Part shown: one piece after another, positions 41,750 through 49,442 of the stretch
Layout of the letters: each line of letters opens with the position of its first letter
How positions within the stretch are numbered: the first letter of the stretch is position 1
Source of the DNA: Pseudomonas graminis
GTDB taxonomy: Bacteria; Pseudomonadota; Gammaproteobacteria; Pseudomonadales; Pseudomonadaceae
Assembly (NCBI RefSeq): GCF_001705435.1
Contig: NZ_MDEN01000069.1
Location: forward strand, 806,001-870,000
DNA length: 64,000 nt
Reading direction: 5' to 3'
The notes under the pieces: generated by a model
The model's input: the letters and a program-made list of their open reading frames with translations, nothing else
The model's database searches: none
What the model was told of the DNA's origin: nothing
Translations under genes and position numbers: made by a program

Positions 41750-42970
41750 TTACCTTGCCCGAGCCTGCCATGCTTGGATTTCTCCGGCCAGCGGCGAGGT
41801 CATATCAGGCCACTGCACATCTTCGGTCAGGTACAGCGGGGCATCAGACGGACGCTCAACGCGTTCGCAGAATATGTGGCGAGTGGCGTACTTGACGGAA
41901 GCCGCGTGCGGGGCAGTCTGCAGGAACTGCTGTGGCTGACGTCCGGCCACCAGCCATTCGACCATGGCGGAGGGCGCATCTAGGCAATCGTACAGTTGCG
42001 GATAACAGGCTATCAGACGACTCTGAGCGGCCGGGTCGCTGACGGTTTCGATTCGCTGCCAACCGACTTCGGTGCGCACGATACCGATTGCAATGCAGTC
42101 GTCGGGCGTCTGCAGGTCGGTGCCGAGGGCATTCAGGCACTGCAGCAAGTCCTGGTAATAACGCTCGACCGGTGGCCGGTTCTGCTTGCCCTTGACCTGC
42201 TCGACGGTCAAGGTGCCGTCGGCCTGAACGATCAGGCTGATGGTGATGTGTGGCTGGCCCTGGCTGTCGCGAAAACTGAACACGCGCATGCGCCGCTGCT
42301 CCAGCGCTTCTGCGTAGCGCTCGCCGTAGCCGCCGGTCAAGGCACGACGATCAGCGAACTGGCCCAGGCAGTGGCGCATCACGTAGCTTTCAAAGGCCAT
42401 TTCCGCGCGCAGCGAGGGGCTCTCGGCGCGCAGCTCCTGTAATACGTGCTCAGCGGTGGTCACCCGAGCGAGCAATGCCTCGGGGGCGCTCTTGCGCCAG
42501 CCTAGCTCGACCCGCTCCGCCATTTGCGCATGTTCTTTTTGCCACAGCGCCAGCGCCTGCGGGCAGTTGATGCGGTCGAGCTTACCGGCCAGCGCCGTGC
42601 CTTGGCGAGAGGTCAGGAACTCCACCAGCAAGGCCTCTTGAGCCAGCAGTGGCGCTTGATGCGGATCGACCCAAACCAGCGGCGGGGGTGTCTGCTGCGA
42701 ATTTTTGCCGGCGTCGCTCAAATGCCTTGGCACCCATGAGGGCGGCTCGGAGCCCAGTGCTTCGGCAGCCTGCTCCAGGGTCAGGATCCGCCGCGCGGGT
42801 TCGAAATTGCCGACCAGATGACGGTAATAATGATTGAGCAACCATTTGCCCACCTCTGGCGCATCACCGCGGGCCTTGCTGCGTTCAGCAATCCCGCGCT
42901 TGAGCTGATCAGCATTGAGTGCGTTGCGCGAGGCGTAACCGGATTGTCGCGCTTGCGGTTTCACCGCCAT
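41750..42970 (-). CDS. PcfJ-like domain protein of unknown function
   Basis: A 406-residue soluble protein. The C-terminal half resembles PcfJ-like proteins: RHC at about 199-201 in SYVMRHCLGQFADRRA, FSFRDSQGQPHITISL at about 231-246, and VEQVKGKQNRPP at about 256-267. The N-terminal half (about 1-190) is not recognised. Two possible starts exist: a GTG at 42979 and this ATG, both within the end of the upstream gene, so translation is coupled either way. It is flanked by TPR-like and DUF1266 genes. PcfJ-like proteins are found on plasmids and mobile elements and have no defined activity. Confidence 0.65.
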   Translation of the reverse strand: MAVKPQARQSGYASRNALNADQLKRGIAERSKARGDAPEVGKWLLNHYYRHLVGNFEPARRILTLEQAAEALGSEPPSWVPRHLSDAGKNSQQTPPPLVWVDPHQAPLLAQEALLVEFLTSRQGTALAGKLDRINCPQALALWQKEHAQMAERVELGWRKSAPEALLARVTTAEHVLQELRAESPSLRAEMAFESYVMRHCLGQFADRRALTGGYGERYAEALEQRRMRVFSFRDSQGQPHITISLIVQADGTLTVEQVKGKQNRPPVERYYQDLLQCLNALGTDLQTPDDCIAIGIVRTEVGWQRIETVSDPAAQSRLIACYPQLYDCLDAPSAMVEWLVAGRQPQQFLQTAPHAASVKYATRHIFCERVERPSDAPLYLTEDVQWPDMTSPLAGEIQAWQARAR

Positions 42971-45288
42971 ATCTGCCACCAGGTCTTGCAGTCCGGTTTT
43001 CCAGCAGCCTCCAGCTCGGCGATGCTCTGGCGGAAAATTTCGATATTGTGCTGGTCGGCCGCGTTGTTCGGGTCACTTTGCAGGATGGAGCGCTGGTAAT
43101 ACGCCAAAGCTTCTTCCTTGCGGCCAAGCCCTTCAAGTACTTCTCCGGCGCAGCCCAGGAGGGATGCCTCGTCGCGTTCGTTAATGTGCGGTGCGTAGCG
43201 CAGCCACAAGCTGGTGGCCGCCTCCGGCAGACTGAACGACAAGTACAAGGCGATTTTCGTCCTTACGAACAGCTCCGAGTACTCCAAATCTTGGTCGCAT
43301 ACGCCGCGCTCTTCCTGCCATTGGAGAATACGCTCCAGCCAGATCAATATTTCACGGTTGCGGTCCAGGCGGTGCAGGGCACGGGTGACACCCAGCAGGT
43401 ATTCTTCAGGGTCGTGGCGGCTGTAGCCATAGTCGGCTGCGTAGTGCCAAAGGCGTTCGGCAGCGTCGGCGATGCCCTCGTTGTCCTCCAGCAGAATTCG
43501 GTTTTCGAGGATGCCCTGATAATGTTCTGCGAACGAGCTGGCGGCGATGCCTCGGGAATGCAGCTCAATGGCCTGCTCATACATGCGTTGGTCGTTGTAG
43601 CGCCGGTAGTTATTTGCCAAGTTGTTGCACAGCATTGAGTACAGGTGCGCACAGGCATCGAAGCGGTGCCCGCGGCCGCTAGAGAAACATTGCTCCATTC
43701 GAGCCTGGCCGTGTTCGTAGGCAGCCTTTTGTACTTGGCTCAGCAGCGCCCAGGCGTGGTCTGCCTCATCGCTCGAGAGTTGCTCGACGTGCGTTTCGAC
43801 CAGACCCTCGGTGTGGACCGCAAACCGGTAGTAGTACATACCACCGGCCAGTGGAGGTAAAGGTTGGCGCAGGGCATTGATAATGCCGAACACACTCGCG
43901 TGGGCGCTAAGCAGGCTGAAGGCGCTGCGGTTGTCCTGCATATTGCCGGCGGGGACTGCCTCGCGGAGCATGGCAAGTTCAGTGTTGGCGTCGATTCGAC
44001 CGGCAATGCGTTCCCGCACCGCCAACAGGCGATTGATCCACGGGTGGTTTGGCGAGCGGCGCCTGGCTTCAGCAAGGGCCTCGGTGAAGACGTTGTCGAG
44101 CTGCCCAAGCTCGTGGCCTTTGGCATGCATGGCATCAAGCAGCGGCCCGAAGGTCGGCATCGACTCGTCACGCGACGGCAGGCCGGAAATGAACCGCTCC
44201 AGCACCGCTTGATCGTCACAGGCACGCATCACGCACAACGGCCACCATGCGGATGCATCCTCGGCATCGAGCAGGCGATCGTGTACCCAAGCAGGCGTGC
44301 CCGGCCACATTTCGTCGCGCATTTCATAAATTTCCACGAACGCACGTTGCCCGGCCTCTTCGATCTGGCCGTCCTCAAGCAGCCAAGGCAAATGGAAATC
44401 AACGAAGTTGTCACCGCCGTCGGCCCCTAAGCTCAGCGTCGCCACTTCACAGATTTTCAACGCCCCTGCCAGGTCGCCTTGGGCGTGCAGTGACCGGGCG
44501 GCCAAACGCGCCAGCCGCACTTCATATTCCCGACGTTGGGGCAGTGCCAACTCTGCGGTCAGTCGCATCACAGGTTGCTCAAACATCGCCAGGCGCAACG
44601 GTACGATTTCGATCAGCGAATCGCCCAGCCACAGCCAGTCGTTAACGTCGACATCCTGATCTTCTTTGGCTGTGCGCAAAGCGGCAACTGCCGATAGCGC
44701 GGTTTCACGCGCCTCTTCGTTACGGTCATGGACGGCCAGTACCCTGGCCCGGCGCCGGTATTGATCGGCATCGTCCCAAGCCCGCAAAGTGTGACGGCAG
44801 GGGGTGATCAGTGACAGGGTGTGGCTCACTTCGATGGCCCGGAGCGCCACATCGAGCGTTGTGTGCTGCAGATCTTCGAAGATGTGGTGGCGCCAGTACC
44901 GCTCGATGTCGAACGGCAGCGGTTCCTTGGTCAGTTGCTGCAGGCTGTCCAACGCCTGCAGCAGGCCCTGCTCGTCTTTCAAATAGTTGCCTAGTCGCAG
45001 TTGGTAGAGCAGCAGGTTGAATTTGAGTTCGTTGCGCGCATCGTCAGGCGTAACCTCGATCAAAGCTTGGCCGTCGTCGGTAAGCACCGCTCTGGCTGCT
45101 TCAGCGTCACCGGCGTTAACCCACAAAACGTGCAGACGGGTGATCGATTCCAGCGAGATCGCCTTCAGCGGCTGTGCGCGCAACTGGCCCAGTAAAAAGT
45201 CGGCGCCGTGTTCTTGATGCTCGACCTCAACACGGTCCATAAATTGATCCAGCGGGATGCCGGACAGCACGGTGCTGTTTTGCGTCAT
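42961..45288 (-). CDS. large TPR-like helical repeat protein of unknown function
   Basis: A 775-residue, almost entirely helical protein without signal peptide or transmembrane segment. Helical-repeat character is clear near the C-terminus (EVLEGLGRKEEALAYYQRSILQSDPNNAADQHNIE is TPR-like) and in LARLAARSLHAQGDLAGALKICEVA. It is the first gene of the three-gene cassette, preceded by GGAG six bases before the ATG, and overlaps the PcfJ-like gene by ten bases. TPR proteins generally scaffold protein interactions. No closer assignment is possible from the sequence. Confidence 0.65.
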   Translation of the reverse strand: MTQNSTVLSGIPLDQFMDRVEVEHQEHGADFLLGQLRAQPLKAISLESITRLHVLWVNAGDAEAARAVLTDDGQALIEVTPDDARNELKFNLLLYQLRLGNYLKDEQGLLQALDSLQQLTKEPLPFDIERYWRHHIFEDLQHTTLDVALRAIEVSHTLSLITPCRHTLRAWDDADQYRRRARVLAVHDRNEEARETALSAVAALRTAKEDQDVDVNDWLWLGDSLIEIVPLRLAMFEQPVMRLTAELALPQRREYEVRLARLAARSLHAQGDLAGALKICEVATLSLGADGGDNFVDFHLPWLLEDGQIEEAGQRAFVEIYEMRDEMWPGTPAWVHDRLLDAEDASAWWPLCVMRACDDQAVLERFISGLPSRDESMPTFGPLLDAMHAKGHELGQLDNVFTEALAEARRRSPNHPWINRLLAVRERIAGRIDANTELAMLREAVPAGNMQDNRSAFSLLSAHASVFGIINALRQPLPPLAGGMYYYRFAVHTEGLVETHVEQLSSDEADHAWALLSQVQKAAYEHGQARMEQCFSSGRGHRFDACAHLYSMLCNNLANNYRRYNDQRMYEQAIELHSRGIAASSFAEHYQGILENRILLEDNEGIADAAERLWHYAADYGYSRHDPEEYLLGVTRALHRLDRNREILIWLERILQWQEERGVCDQDLEYSELFVRTKIALYLSFSLPEAATSLWLRYAPHINERDEASLLGCAGEVLEGLGRKEEALAYYQRSILQSDPNNAADQHNIEIFRQSIAELEAAGKPDCKTWWQIWR

Positions 45289-45818
45289 TGTTAACTCCAT
45301 TTGCTAATGACCGTGCATCGCCATATGCATAACGCGCAGCGTCCTTGAGTAGGGGGCGGCGAGTCCCCGAATCGGAAACGATGACGAAAGGGGAGCGGGC
45401 GATACCGCGAGGCGCGGCACGCTACCAGTGGAGGTTTGAAAAACCAAGACTTGGGCGGGGCGGAGTCCTGTAGTTGCGGAGCAATCAGCGGGTAGACGCT
45501 GTGCATCGCACTTGAGGCGGCATCGCCTGCAAATGGCTGCTTCTGGGCGATTGCTGCTGCTGGACTCCACCGGTATGAGACGATTTAGACACGGTTGAAA
45601 GCGGGGCGGAGAACTGTCAGTAAATATTGCGGTAGGCAGTCTGATGGCACTAATGCAGCTGATAGGTCTAATTGTCAGCCGACTCCGCCTGATGAAAAGC
45701 TCAGCCAGATAATAAAAAAACTAATAATTATCTTATAAGAAAATGTGATTTCTAAATGGTTTGCTCAGCGCATAGGCTGCCCCGATTACGTCTGAACCAG
45801 ACCACCAGGGAGTCATGC
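45289..45818. other. non-coding gap between the cassette and the aldolase pseudogene
   Basis: About 530 bases separate the divergent transcription units. The right side (45705-45755) is very AT-rich (AATAAAAAAACTAATAATTA type) and probably holds promoters. The left side is GC-rich without a convincing gene. An antisense 88-codon reading frame at 45304-45570 lacks a ribosome-binding site and is not accepted. Confidence 0.45.
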
Positions 45819-46675
45819 ATGAGCAACGTCAGTTCTTTACCCGTTCAGTCCGGCATCAGCACCGCCATCAACGCGGGCAGCGTGCGTGACCGGGTCAGCC
45901 CGGGAGAATGGGAGGTGCGGGTGAAACTGGTGGCTGCTTACCGGATCGCCGCCCTGAAACGCTGGACCGACCACATCTACACGCACTTTTCCGCGCGGGT
46001 GCCGGGGCCTGACGAGCACTTCCTGATCAACGCCTTTGGCTTGCTGTTCGATGAGATCAAGGCGTCCAATCTGGTGAAAGTCGACATTGACGGCGCTATT
46101 GTCGATGACTCGACCGGCCTGGGCATCAACAACGCCGGCTACGTAATCCACAGCGCCATCCATGCAGCGCGGCCTGATTTACAGGCGGTGCTGCACACCC
46201 ACACTCGCGACGGGATTGCCTTCTCTACGCAGAAGAACGGTGTTGCTGATCTCCCAGCATTCCCTCGGGTTCTCCGGGCGCGTGGCGTACCACGGTTACG
46301 AAGGCATCGCGCAGGACCTCGGCGAGCGTGAACGCTTGGTGGCGGACCTGGGCGACAAGAGCGTGATGATCCTGCGCAACCACGGTCTGCTCACGGCGGG
46401 GGTGAGTGTCGAGCACGGATTTCAACAGCTGCACAACCTCGAATATGCCTGCAACATACAGACAGATTGCCGCGCAGGCCGCGGGCAATGCCGAATTGAT
46501 CTTCCCGCCTGAAGAAGTGGTGAAGAGGGTGGAAGAACAGGCCAAAGTCCTGAAAAGCGGCACCGGCCCGGGCGTGACACGGCACTGGAACGCGCTGATC
46601 CGCGAACTGGATCGGCACGGGACCGATTATCAGGCGTGTTACCTAATCCTGGCGCGCCGTTACGCGGCGCGCTAG
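45819..46675 (+). pseudogene. class II aldolase/adducin family gene, broken by two insertions
   Basis: The first 142 or so codons encode an intact class II aldolase N-terminus (WTDHIYTHFSARVP, GYVIHSAIHAARPDLQAVLHTHT, giving two metal-binding histidines). An extra T near 46243 in GGTGTTGCTG shifts the frame. The next segment continues as LISQHSLGFSGRVAYHGYEG and NHGLLTAGVSVEHGF. A duplicated ACAG at 46458-46465 shifts it again, and the end (AAQAAGNAELIFPPEEVV onward) completes the protein. With both insertions removed the gene reads through normally. It is therefore probably inactive unless these are assembly errors. Confidence 0.88.
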
Positions 46676-46712
46676 GCATGGGATGTCGATGTACCCCCAG
46701 CGCAGGCGGCGA

Positions 46713-47801
46713 TTACGCCACTTTTTCGTTCTTGTCCTGCTCACGCCGGGCGACCAGTTCGCGCGTCAGCGGGATCAGCTTTTTGCCGTAATCGACCGCA
46801 TCTTCCAGCGGATCAAAACCTCGAATCAGGAACGTCGTGATCCCCAGGTCGTAATAATCCAGCAGCGCCTCGGCCACTTGCTCTGCGGTACCCACCAACG
46901 AGGTGGAGTTGCCTTTCGCGCCGAGCAGCCCGGCAATGCCGGTCCACAAGCGTTTGTCCAGACGCGCACCTTGGGCCGCTGCTTCCAGCAAACGCCGCGA
47001 GCCTTCATTCGGCGGCTCATGTCGCTCGACCCCTGACGCCTGGGCCAAGGCCTTAGCCCGTTCAAGAATAGTGTCCGCACGCGCCCAGGCCTGTTCCTCC
47101 GTCTCCGCCAGAATGGGCCGCAACGACAAACTGAAACGTACTGTCCGGCCGTGTTTTGCGGCTTCGGCCCGCACTTGCTTGACGATGTCTCTTACTTGCT
47201 CGTAGGTCTCGCCCCACAGGGCATAGACATCGGCATGCTTACCGGCGACTTCCAGCGCAGCCTGAGAGGCACCCCCGAAATACAGCGGAATGTGAGGCTG
47301 CTGCGGCGACTTGACCAACGAATGAGCGCCCTCGAACCGGTAGTAATCACCCTGATGATCGAACGGCTTGTCGGCCGTCCATTCCTGGCGCACCACGCCG
47401 AGGTACTCGTCCGTGCGGGCGTAACGCTCATCCTTGCCAATGAAACTGCCGTCAGCGCGCAGCTCCTGATCGTCCCCGCCGGTAATGATGTGCACCGCAA
47501 TACGCCCGCCAGTGAACACATCCAGCGTAGCGAATTGCCGAGCGGCGACGGTGGGGGAAATAAAGCCCGGACGATGGGCCACGAGAAACTTCAACGTACG
47601 CGTAACACTCGCCGCATAAGACGCCACGAACGCACTGTCCGGGCTGTTGGAATGGTAGGCAACCAGTGCCCGATCAAACCCCGCCTCTTCATGGGCTCGG
47701 GCGACTTTCTCCACGTACTCAGGCTGAACGGCCGGCCCGCTGCGGGGATGAATTTCCGATCCGGGCTGGGTAGCGATATAACCGATGAACTCGACGCTCA
47801 T
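46713..47801 (-). CDS. LLM-class FMN-dependent monooxygenase, SsuD-like
   Basis: A 362-residue TIM-barrel flavin monooxygenase resembling alkanesulfonate monooxygenase SsuD. Shared blocks are FLVAHRPGFISPTVAARQFATLDVFTGGRIAVHIITGGDD, DGSFIGKDERYARTDEYLGVVR, and PLYFGGASQAALEVAGKHADVYALWGE. These enzymes need FMNH2 from a separate reductase. The ATG is supported by GGAGT five bases before it; an earlier in-frame start is weaker. It converges on the aldolase pseudogene. The substrate is not determined; sulfonate use is a reasonable guess given the neighbourhood. Confidence 0.85.
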   Translation of the reverse strand: MSVEFIGYIATQPGSEIHPRSGPAVQPEYVEKVARAHEEAGFDRALVAYHSNSPDSAFVASYAASVTRTLKFLVAHRPGFISPTVAARQFATLDVFTGGRIAVHIITGGDDQELRADGSFIGKDERYARTDEYLGVVRQEWTADKPFDHQGDYYRFEGAHSLVKSPQQPHIPLYFGGASQAALEVAGKHADVYALWGETYEQVRDIVKQVRAEAAKHGRTVRFSLSLRPILAETEEQAWARADTILERAKALAQASGVERHEPPNEGSRRLLEAAAQGARLDKRLWTGIAGLLGAKGNSTSLVGTAEQVAEALLDYYDLGITTFLIRGFDPLEDAVDYGKKLIPLTRELVARREQDKNEKVA

Positions 47802-48012
47802 GACAACTCCTTGCACTGATGGGCAAACCGACGCGAGAGGACACGCGGGAGCAAGTCAGCAACATAGGGGCAAGCGGAGGGTCTGTGAAATTCGATTTGG
47901 CGCTAAGCTAATTATAAAAAAAATGCATTTAGCGGATCGGTAAGATCAGGGAATCTTTTATAAAGTGGAAGTATTACTGCCAGTTCAGAGTGACGCGTAG
48001 CGCCAAGGGATG

Positions 48013-48040
48013 CATTCCCACGCAGAGCGTGGGAACGATC
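48013..48040. repeat. half element of the CGTGGGAA repeat family
   Basis: TTCCCACGC and GCGTGGGAA form a 9-bp hairpin with loop AGA, ending in ACGATC. It is a shorter relative of the 104-base element near 54.7 kb, sharing the GTGGGAACGATC end. Confidence 0.75.
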
Positions 48041-48063
48041 AATTTGCGGCACCCGCACTGGCC

Positions 48064-48148
48064 TCTTCCCGGCTAAAGCCGGTCCTACAAAATGAGCGCA
48101 GTCAGTAGGACCGGCGACGCTCCCTGTAGGACCGGCTTTAGCCGGGAA
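48064..48148. repeat. REP pair in inverted orientation with a degenerate copy between
   Basis: A REP at 48064-48087 (CTTCCCGGCTAAAGCCGG...) faces an opposite one at 48125-48148 (GTAGGACCGGCTTTAGCC...). A partial copy begins at 48104. This is a REPIN-like doublet. Confidence 0.85.
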
Positions 48149-48252
48149 GCCGTTGATCTGCTCCACGCTTTGATCTTCATACATAAATATCCCAGACACC
48201 GCTGAACGCGACTTGGGTGCAGGCCGAACGCAGACGACGCGCAGTGGGCCGA

Positions 48253-48402
48253 GCGGCATGGATGCCGCGAGAGCGCCGTCAGGACATGGATGTCCGTTCG
48301 GCGCGGGCCCACGGAGCGTCGTCGGAGTGAGGGAACCCGACGAAGTCGGGCCAAACCGAGAGCAGGCACTTTTGGTTACTTTTAGTGCTTTTTAAAAGTA
48401 AC
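48253..48402. repeat. four-hairpin element, probably a dispersed Pseudomonas repeat
   Basis: Four consecutive hairpins are visible: GCGGCAT/ATGCCGC (48253-48268), GGACAT/ATGTCC (48282-48295), CCCGAC/GTCGGG (48336-48350) and GTTACTTTT/AAAAGTAAC (48375-48402). The first two share the loop-core CATGGATG. Similar stretches are, from memory, common between genes in this genus. No open frame is credible. Confidence 0.6.
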
Positions 48403-48477
48403 TCGCCGAAGGCGAAACAGAGGCCGTTAGGCTGACGCCTTTGATCTTGGCGTCATAAGCCACGCCGCATGACGACC

Positions 48478-48524
48478 GGGGACAGATTAATTTACGGTGA
48501 AGCGCTGTAAATAAATCAGTCCCC
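48478..48524. repeat. GGGGAC-type imperfect palindrome
   Basis: Arms 48478-48495 (GGGGACAGATTAATTTAC) and 48507-48524 (GTAAATAAATCAGTCCCC) flank an 11-base loop. It is the same element as near 0.6 and 25 kb, here in reverse orientation. After it come short slippage repeats of GGTCCCCTC and TCCCTCAATGCT. Confidence 0.85.
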
Positions 48525-48564
48525 TCGATGGTCCCCTCAATGCTTCCCTCAATGCTAGATCAGA

Positions 48565-48975
48565 TCAATGCTTGGACTCAGACTGCGACATCGCCAACAA
48601 CTGCTTCTCCTGATTCCAGTCGAACGGCTCCTCGTTCTCCATCGCCTCAAACCGACGCTCCTCCAGCGCCGTATACAAATCAATCTCATCGTCCGGCATG
48701 AAATGCAGACAATCGCCGGCGAAAAACCACAACAAATCCCGCGGCACCAAATGCGCAATCTGCGGATAACGCTGAATCACCTGACACAACAAATCCTGCC
48801 CCAGATACTGACTCTCGATCGGATCAGCCGGCAACAGCGTCAGCAACTCATCGTAACGCTCCAGAAACAGCGCATGACTTTCCTCGGGGACCTGCTCGGC
48901 CTCTCCCAGCGCGACCAGGATGCCGCGCAAATGCAACAGCTGATTCATGATGTGGTCGAGATTGGCGTCGGCCAT
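48565..48975 (-). CDS. conserved PA2817-family protein
   Basis: A 136-residue acidic soluble protein with no recognised domain, signal or membrane segment. It is rich in Leu and Asp/Glu and appears helical (ADANLDHIMNQLLHLRGILVALGE, CQVIQRYPQIAHLVPRDLLWFFAGDCLHFMPDDEIDLYTALEERR). The neighbours downstream in transcription order resemble PAO1 PA2817, PA2816 and PA2815 by position, from memory. The start at MADANLD is chosen because the reading upstream is not conserved-looking. Its function is unknown. Confidence 0.75.
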   Translation of the reverse strand: MADANLDHIMNQLLHLRGILVALGEAEQVPEESHALFLERYDELLTLLPADPIESQYLGQDLLCQVIQRYPQIAHLVPRDLLWFFAGDCLHFMPDDEIDLYTALEERRFEAMENEEPFDWNQEKQLLAMSQSESKH

Positions 48976-49039
48976 GATGAAGCCCTCAGAGACAAAAACA
49001 GGCGCGGGAGTATAGATCCCCCCGCCGCCTGCGGCTATC

Positions 49040-49243
49040 TCAATGCCACAACCCGGCCAGATACCGATGGCCTGCCTCAGTGAGGGCCAGGTGGGCAAAA
49101 GTGCGGTCGGGACTGGGCATACGGGTGACGAAGCCCATCATCAGAAGGGTTTGCAAGGTTTGTGTCGGCTTACCGCTGGAAAGATCCTCCCCCGAGGCAA
49201 TTTCAGAGAGCAGGCAGCGATGGGTCAGGCGTTGGTCAATCAT
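49040..49243 (-). CDS. small conserved protein (PA2816-like)
   Basis: A 67-residue protein (MIDQRLTHRCLLSEIASGEDLSS...) whose pattern TLQTLLMMGFVTRMPSPDRTFAHLALTEAGHRYLAGL looks like the C-terminal half of a winged-helix domain. It lies between the PA2817-like gene and fadE on the same strand, matching by memory a small PAO1 gene at this place. The longer reading upstream to 49492 would overlap the fadE end and is rejected. Confidence 0.65.
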   Translation of the reverse strand: MIDQRLTHRCLLSEIASGEDLSSGKPTQTLQTLLMMGFVTRMPSPDRTFAHLALTEAGHRYLAGLWH

Positions 49244-49442
49244 GGTGCGTCCCCTTGGGTTTTTCTTGTTGTTACCAAGGAGTGTAGGACAATTCGCCAG
49301 AGCGGTGTATGTAGACGTAAGTCGCGGGCTGCGATTTGTAGGAAGCGATCCGCTTGCCTGGGAATGACGGCGCGTCAGCCAACGGTATGTTGCTGACCCG
49401 CCGCGATCGCGAGCAAGCTCACGCCTACAGGGTACGCTGTGG

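Noticed and set aside
45304..45570. 88-codon frame upstream of the TPR-like gene
   Set aside because: It has no ribosome-binding site or recognised domain, and the composition fits non-coding sequence.
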